Of a stretch of 64,000 nucleotides of DNA, positions 40,501 to 46,500 are shown piece by piece. This DNA is from Marinilabilia rubra. GTDB lineage: Bacteria; Bacteroidota; Bacteroidia; Bacteroidales; Marinilabiliaceae. The notes below the pieces were generated by a model that was not told where the DNA came from, made no database searches, and saw only the letters and a program-made list of their open reading frames with translations. How positions within the stretch are numbered: the first letter of the stretch is position 1; the number at the start of each line of letters is the position of its first letter. A program made the translations under genes and the position numbers. The stretch is from positions 239,537 to 303,536 of the forward strand of contig NZ_QEWP01000005.1 of NCBI RefSeq assembly GCF_003121985.1, in the 5' to 3' direction.

Positions 40501-43500
40501 AGATCTTCATTATTGGCTTGCGCTCCAGGAACAGGTCCACCGGAAATAGCTGTCCATGAGTAAGAGACGTTGCCTGAACCTCCGGTTATGTCAAGTTCAA
40601 TACTACCATTATCCTGACCTGCGCAGGTAGGATTGGTTTCAGTAGCCTGAATGTTAATATTTTCCAAAGAAAATTCCTGCTCAAACATACAAGCCGAAGG
40701 ATCACTCGAGTTGGCGTCGTAAACCTGAAGTGTGTAAGTTCCGGCAATTAGATAATCTGGTCCGGCAAGCAAACTATTAGTACTTACAGGATTTGTCGGA
40801 TTGGTAATATCTCCGTCATAATAAACCTGGTTATTTTCGTGACGTACAAGTCTGACATGATAAACATTGTCTCCGGAGACAGTCAATCCACCTGATACAT
40901 TGAAGTTTACATATCCACTAGTCAGATCATCACATGCAATGCCTGATACCACATTGGTAACCTCAAACAAGGCTGGCTGAGTAATGGTCTCATTTACAGT
41001 GAATGAACATCCATTGTCATCCAGGATTTCAAAGGTATAAGAACCCGCTGAGAGTCCGGTAACTGTATAATCATTCAGCCCATCCCACGAATCCGACATT
41101 GTGCCGTAATTAATTATGTAAGGTGGGGTGCCACCAGTTACAGATAGACGTACCTCTCCTGAGTCATCTCCATAGCATGTAGTGACATGGCTAACATTGG
41201 AGGATACACTTAAGGCCACATCTGGTTGATCAACAACAATGGAACCGGATGGATCAGAAGAACAAGTAGTTCCATCTTCAGTAACAGTAACACGGTAGCG
41301 ATCAGCTTCAAGTGTATTAATTGTATTAGAGGTTGTTCCGGTAACGGAAGTGTAAGCAACCCAAGCCGAAGTTAATTCATCGTAGTATTCCCAGTCGTAA
41401 ACAAAGTTGGTTCCGGCGGGACGGCCATTAACAGAGATAGTTATCTCTCCGTTGTTTCCGCCATTGCAGGTTACATGTTCAACATTCTCAACATTGATGG
41501 TAAGTGCGTCAGGTTCAGTGACCTCAAAAAATTGATTAGCTGAACAGTTAACTGCATCCCTAACCTGAAGTTCATAATTTCCTGCCGGAAGATCCGGGTC
41601 TGGCCAATCAGTTGTAACTGCAAGAATTTCAATATTACTGCCCGATTCAGGAATAATGGTATAAATGTAATATGGATTATCCGGAACTGTTGGATCTCCA
41701 GCATCTCCGGGGAAAGGAACCCCACCTGTAGCAACAAAAGTTACTTCTCCATCTTCACCATAACACGCTGCTTCGGAGGAATTTATAAAATTAGATATAA
41801 TAAGTTCAGGGTTCTCTGCCAGAGTTATAGTTTCTGATATGGAAGCACCAATGTCATCAATTACGGTTGCGGTATAATTACCAGCGATCAGGCCTGTGTA
41901 ATTGGCATAAGTATCACCGGATGAAGAAGGTGTGATAACATCTCCACTGCTGGTAGTCAATGTAATTGAAGCATAGGGGAGCACACCACCCTGAGCAGTC
42001 AGACTGATTTCTCCATTATCGCTACCATAACATGGTCCCGGATCTTGTGTCGAGTAAACAATATCATAATCGACATTGGCATCAACTACAGCAGTCAGAT
42101 CATCTGTACATCCATTGTCATCCTCAACTGTAACGGTATATGTTCCAGCTGATAAGTTGGGCTGAACAGTGACTCCATCAACAAGTCCGCCTATGGGATT
42201 TCCTCCACCATCTACTCCGGTCCAGCTTATGGTATAGGGAGTCATTCCCCCAGTAATGCCTATTTCGATACTACCGTCTCCGGCACCAGGTGAAGATTCA
42301 TCAGTAACTCCCTGCAATGTAATGACAGGAACACTGGTAGGTTCATCAACACTGTAATATGCTGACATTGAACAACTGTTCTCCCCGTAAATATCTATAC
42401 GATAATTTCCTCCAATAGAGAGGGAGAAATTGACTGGGGTATTATCCGGCTGAGTATCATCATCTACCTGCACCCAGTTACCAGGAGAAGCCTCTCTGTA
42501 TAAAACATAATCAAAGTCGCCAGAATATCCTGATTGCTCAGCTTCGACTTCTATTGCACCATTACCGTCACAATCAACATCAGTGATAGTAGCTGTTTCC
42601 ACAGTTACCGGTCCATCCGGTTGATCGATTTCAACTGGTGTGACAAGAGACTGGACACAAGCGGGATTACCAATATTTCGAACCAGTACATTGTAGGTAC
42701 CGGAATATAGGTTTCCAAAGATATATTGCGAAGTACCATTGGTCAACCAGGTAGTACCTCCATCAATACTAAATTCATAATCACCTGATTGTCCTCCCGT
42801 GGCATTAATAGTAAAAGCTCCATTGTTGTTTCCGTAACAATCAACATCTGTTTGGTTACTACTGGTCATTGATATAGCTACAAGTTCATCTAAATCAATT
42901 TCAAGAAAACCGGAGGCAGGTGTTGAAAGGGGGCAGCCGTAACTATCTGTGATATAAACTCTGTAAGGATTAGAATCATCTGAAGCACTCAAGCCGGTAA
43001 AGGAACCGGTGGTGCTTGTAGCTATTTCGGAATAAGCACTTGTACCACTGTCAAATTCGTGCAGTGAATAAACAAAGTCCGTCGCCAAACTACTGGCCGT
43101 TACATGAATTTCTCCATTACTTGCACCGTTACAAGTGACGTCAACCACATCATCAATGGTGGCCGTTACTTTATTTTCACGAACTTCGACTGAGCCGTTC
43201 ATTATTGAATAGCAGGCAGGATCGGCAGATGGAAGCTCTGCCTGTACAGTATAAGTGCCTTCATCAGTCACATCAGTTGGGAACACAACAGCTGAGCCAT
43301 CTGCAGCTCCGGCAACTGTTTGTCCGGCATCGGCCCCGTCTCTTAATAATCTATAAGTAACTCCATTCTCTGAAGAATTAATGCCAATGGTAACATCTCC
43401 ACCAAAGCAATAAATACCACCTGCTGGATTAGAGGTAACCGAATATATTGAAGGAGACTCTTTTATCTCAAAATCTTTGGTCCGCGTAGAAGTACATCCG

Positions 43501-46500
43501 GCATTCTCATAAACATAAGTAATCTGTTCTGCTGACGATGCAGCTACCTGTGATGGGTCAAACTCGGCACGACCGTTGTTACCGGTGCCAGAACCATCCA
43601 CTTCATTATTGATGCCAAGTGCATTGGGATCACCGTCAATCATAAAATAACCGGAACCTGTGGCACCGCCACCGGCATAACGCCCTTCGAATACAACAGG
43701 TGTACTGTTCTGACAGTACTCAAGAGGATCGGCAGTCCCGAAGTTAACCGAAGGTGTTTCGTTTACAGTAACTTCTAAAGTTTCGGTAATCTCGCAAGAA
43801 CCAGAAGCTGTATTATCAAAGACTAATGAAATATCAAAAGTACCAACGGGAGCCGCACCCGGATCGAAATAAATGGCAGCCTCTCCATCACTTACCGTAA
43901 ATGTATTTGTATAAGTAGCCGGATCAGGATCCCCGCTTCCGTCTAATCGGTAGAAACTTGCTGTAGGAGCAGAAAAAGTATAGTCAGCTGTTTCAAATCC
44001 CGGATCTGCGGCATAAGTAGTACCCGACAAAACCAAATTGGTGGCCTCTACGGGATAAAGCGTTTGGTCATTCTGACAAAACGTAGTCTGGCTAAGGGCA
44101 ATACCCACAGAAGGATCGTGAACTGTTAACTGTATGGTTTCGTCTGAATAACAGCCACCGGTATTAATGGAGTAAGTAATATCATGAACACCCTGCCCGG
44201 CTACAGAAGGATCAAAACTATCTCCGGAAATACCATTCCCTGAATAGCTCCCTCCCGCTTGAGTTGGACTAAAAGTAACGGGTGCGTCATTAATACAATA
44301 CTCAGTATCGCCGGAAGAGGTAGCAAAAGTAGCATCCAGTTCGGCAGGGATTTCTACTTCCTGAGCGAGGGTATTTTGGCATCCATTGTAATCATAGATA
44401 TATTCGAATACGTAATCATCAGCCCCCAGAGTGGAAGGAATAAAATCTATTTCCGGATTGGAGCCTGAGGTGGTGACAGTAACATCTGCTGTTGCTGTGC
44501 CATAAGTAGCCAAAGTTTCGCCCCGGTATAATTTTAAGGTACCACCATCCGTCATTGTAGGATCAGTCGGCTCGCCCTCAACCGTATAAGTGGTATTATC
44601 ATCTACACAATAGGTGCTGGCCAGATTAAGAAACTGAAGAGTGGTTCCAATTTGAACAGTATAATCTACTGATGCATTACATGTATTGTTATCTGTATAA
44701 GAATAATTAATCGTGTGATTTCCATTCCCAGCTGTGGAAGGACTAAAAACAGCTTCCCCGGCAGCAGGCCCGTCAGTAACGCCATTTCCTGAGAAGCTAC
44801 CTGCTCCGTTGGTATGATCTACAGGATTTGAAGTATCGACCGGATCACCCGTAGGACTAAAGAATGCTTTTAACTCAATATCATTTGCTGTTTCACACAA
44901 TCCCAATTCCGGACTTGGGAACAATTTCCATGGATCGCCAGAGCCGGCTTCACGCCAATAGAAGTCAATATCGTCACTTAGGTCATCATGAAAATTGGTA
45001 GTTCCTTCAATGGTGTCGCTACATGTGGTAGAGGCATCTGTATAGGTATATATAAAAGTGTGTTGATCAGCACCTGAAGTAGTTAATGCCTGCCCCACAT
45101 CAAAAGTAGCCGTGCCATCAGTATTATCAACAAACCATGCAGGAGAGCTACCATCTACTTCCCAGGTGGGGTTTCCTGTTGTACTATTGGGAAAACCTGA
45201 TATGGTTACACTTCCTGCATCGGCACAATAATCAGAATTAAGGCCTGAAATAGACACTGGCGGAGGTGAATTAACATATATTGAATTAACCTCTGAGTTA
45301 GCGCATCCACTTGGGGCCGTATAAGTATATGTAATATTGTGCCACCCTGGCCCGGCATTAGCCGGGTCAAAAGTATTATTTGTATTATCTACATTACCTC
45401 CTGAAAAATCACCACCGGTATTGACACTTGGCAACAAATCAACCAAACCGCCATTCTCACAGACAGCGGACCCGTCTGCAGGCGTAAAGGAAGCATCCGG
45501 TAAAGGATTAACAACAACATCTATATCCCTTACACTGGAACATCCATTAGCATCTGCTACCTCAACCGTATAGGTAAAAGTACCGGTTGAATTATGGCTT
45601 ACACCTATTGTTTCTCCTGATGCAGATGTTCCATCCGGATTACTCCAGCTATATCCATAAGGTGGAGGAACAATGGTATTATTATCTACAACAGCAGAAA
45701 TATCAACTGTAACACCGAGACAAATATCAATACTGGCATTGCCTCCTGAAAAGGCAACATTATAACCAGCTGTAGGACTTTCAAAAGTAATAGTAGGCAG
45801 TGGAAAAACTGTAAAAGACACTTCTCCCACATTGGCCACAGTCCCGCAAGCAGCTCCATCTTGAAGATTCTGCACCCGGTAGGTATAGGTATCGGGGTTG
45901 GCCGGATCTACAACAGCTTCATAAGTGTCAGAATATAAATTATTAACCGTTTCCACCACTGTATTAGTGGTGACATTATAGATTTCGAAACTGTAAGGCT
46001 GTTGGCCTGTGATGTTATCCACAAAAATCCGGAACTCCGGATTGGAAGCACCTGCACAGCGTTCCGTTGCAGCAGATTGTGAAACATCAGCATCCGGAAG
46101 CGGGGTTTCTGAAATCATTGGTATTCCGCTCATGGTGGCAGTACAGCCTGCTGAAGAAGTAGCAATAACCTGGAAAGTTCCTTCTGTAAGATTAGTCCAT
46201 GTAGCAGGTGCAAGGGGATTTCCATCGCCATCAACAGGAATTCCAACATTTGAAAAACCAGTGCCGTCATCTTGTTGTAACTGGTATTTAACCCCGGCCT
46301 CCGAATCGCTTAAAGTCATCTCAACACCTGTCGGAGAAACATTTTCACAATAAGAGGTCTGATTGGCACTTAATGTATATTGGTTAGGTGTTGGTTCTAT
46401 TTCCAATGTACCCGTTAATGTCCTTACACATCCGTTTCTTTCTGCTTCCACCGTATATTCCCCCGGGTTGGTAAGACTAAAAGAAAACCCACCAGAAGTA

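Larger units (their letters stand above)
32200..43180 (-). repeat. SprB-type repeat array (about 41 units)
   Basis: About 41 units, mostly 80-100 residues, begin with V-x-C-x-G-x-x-x-G-x-I and end in 'D-x-N-G-C'. The pattern matches the SprB repeat (PF13573). Two units lack the leading Cys and carry SSxGGxDGS instead, recurring at regular intervals that mark a higher-order repeat. Confidence 0.82.
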
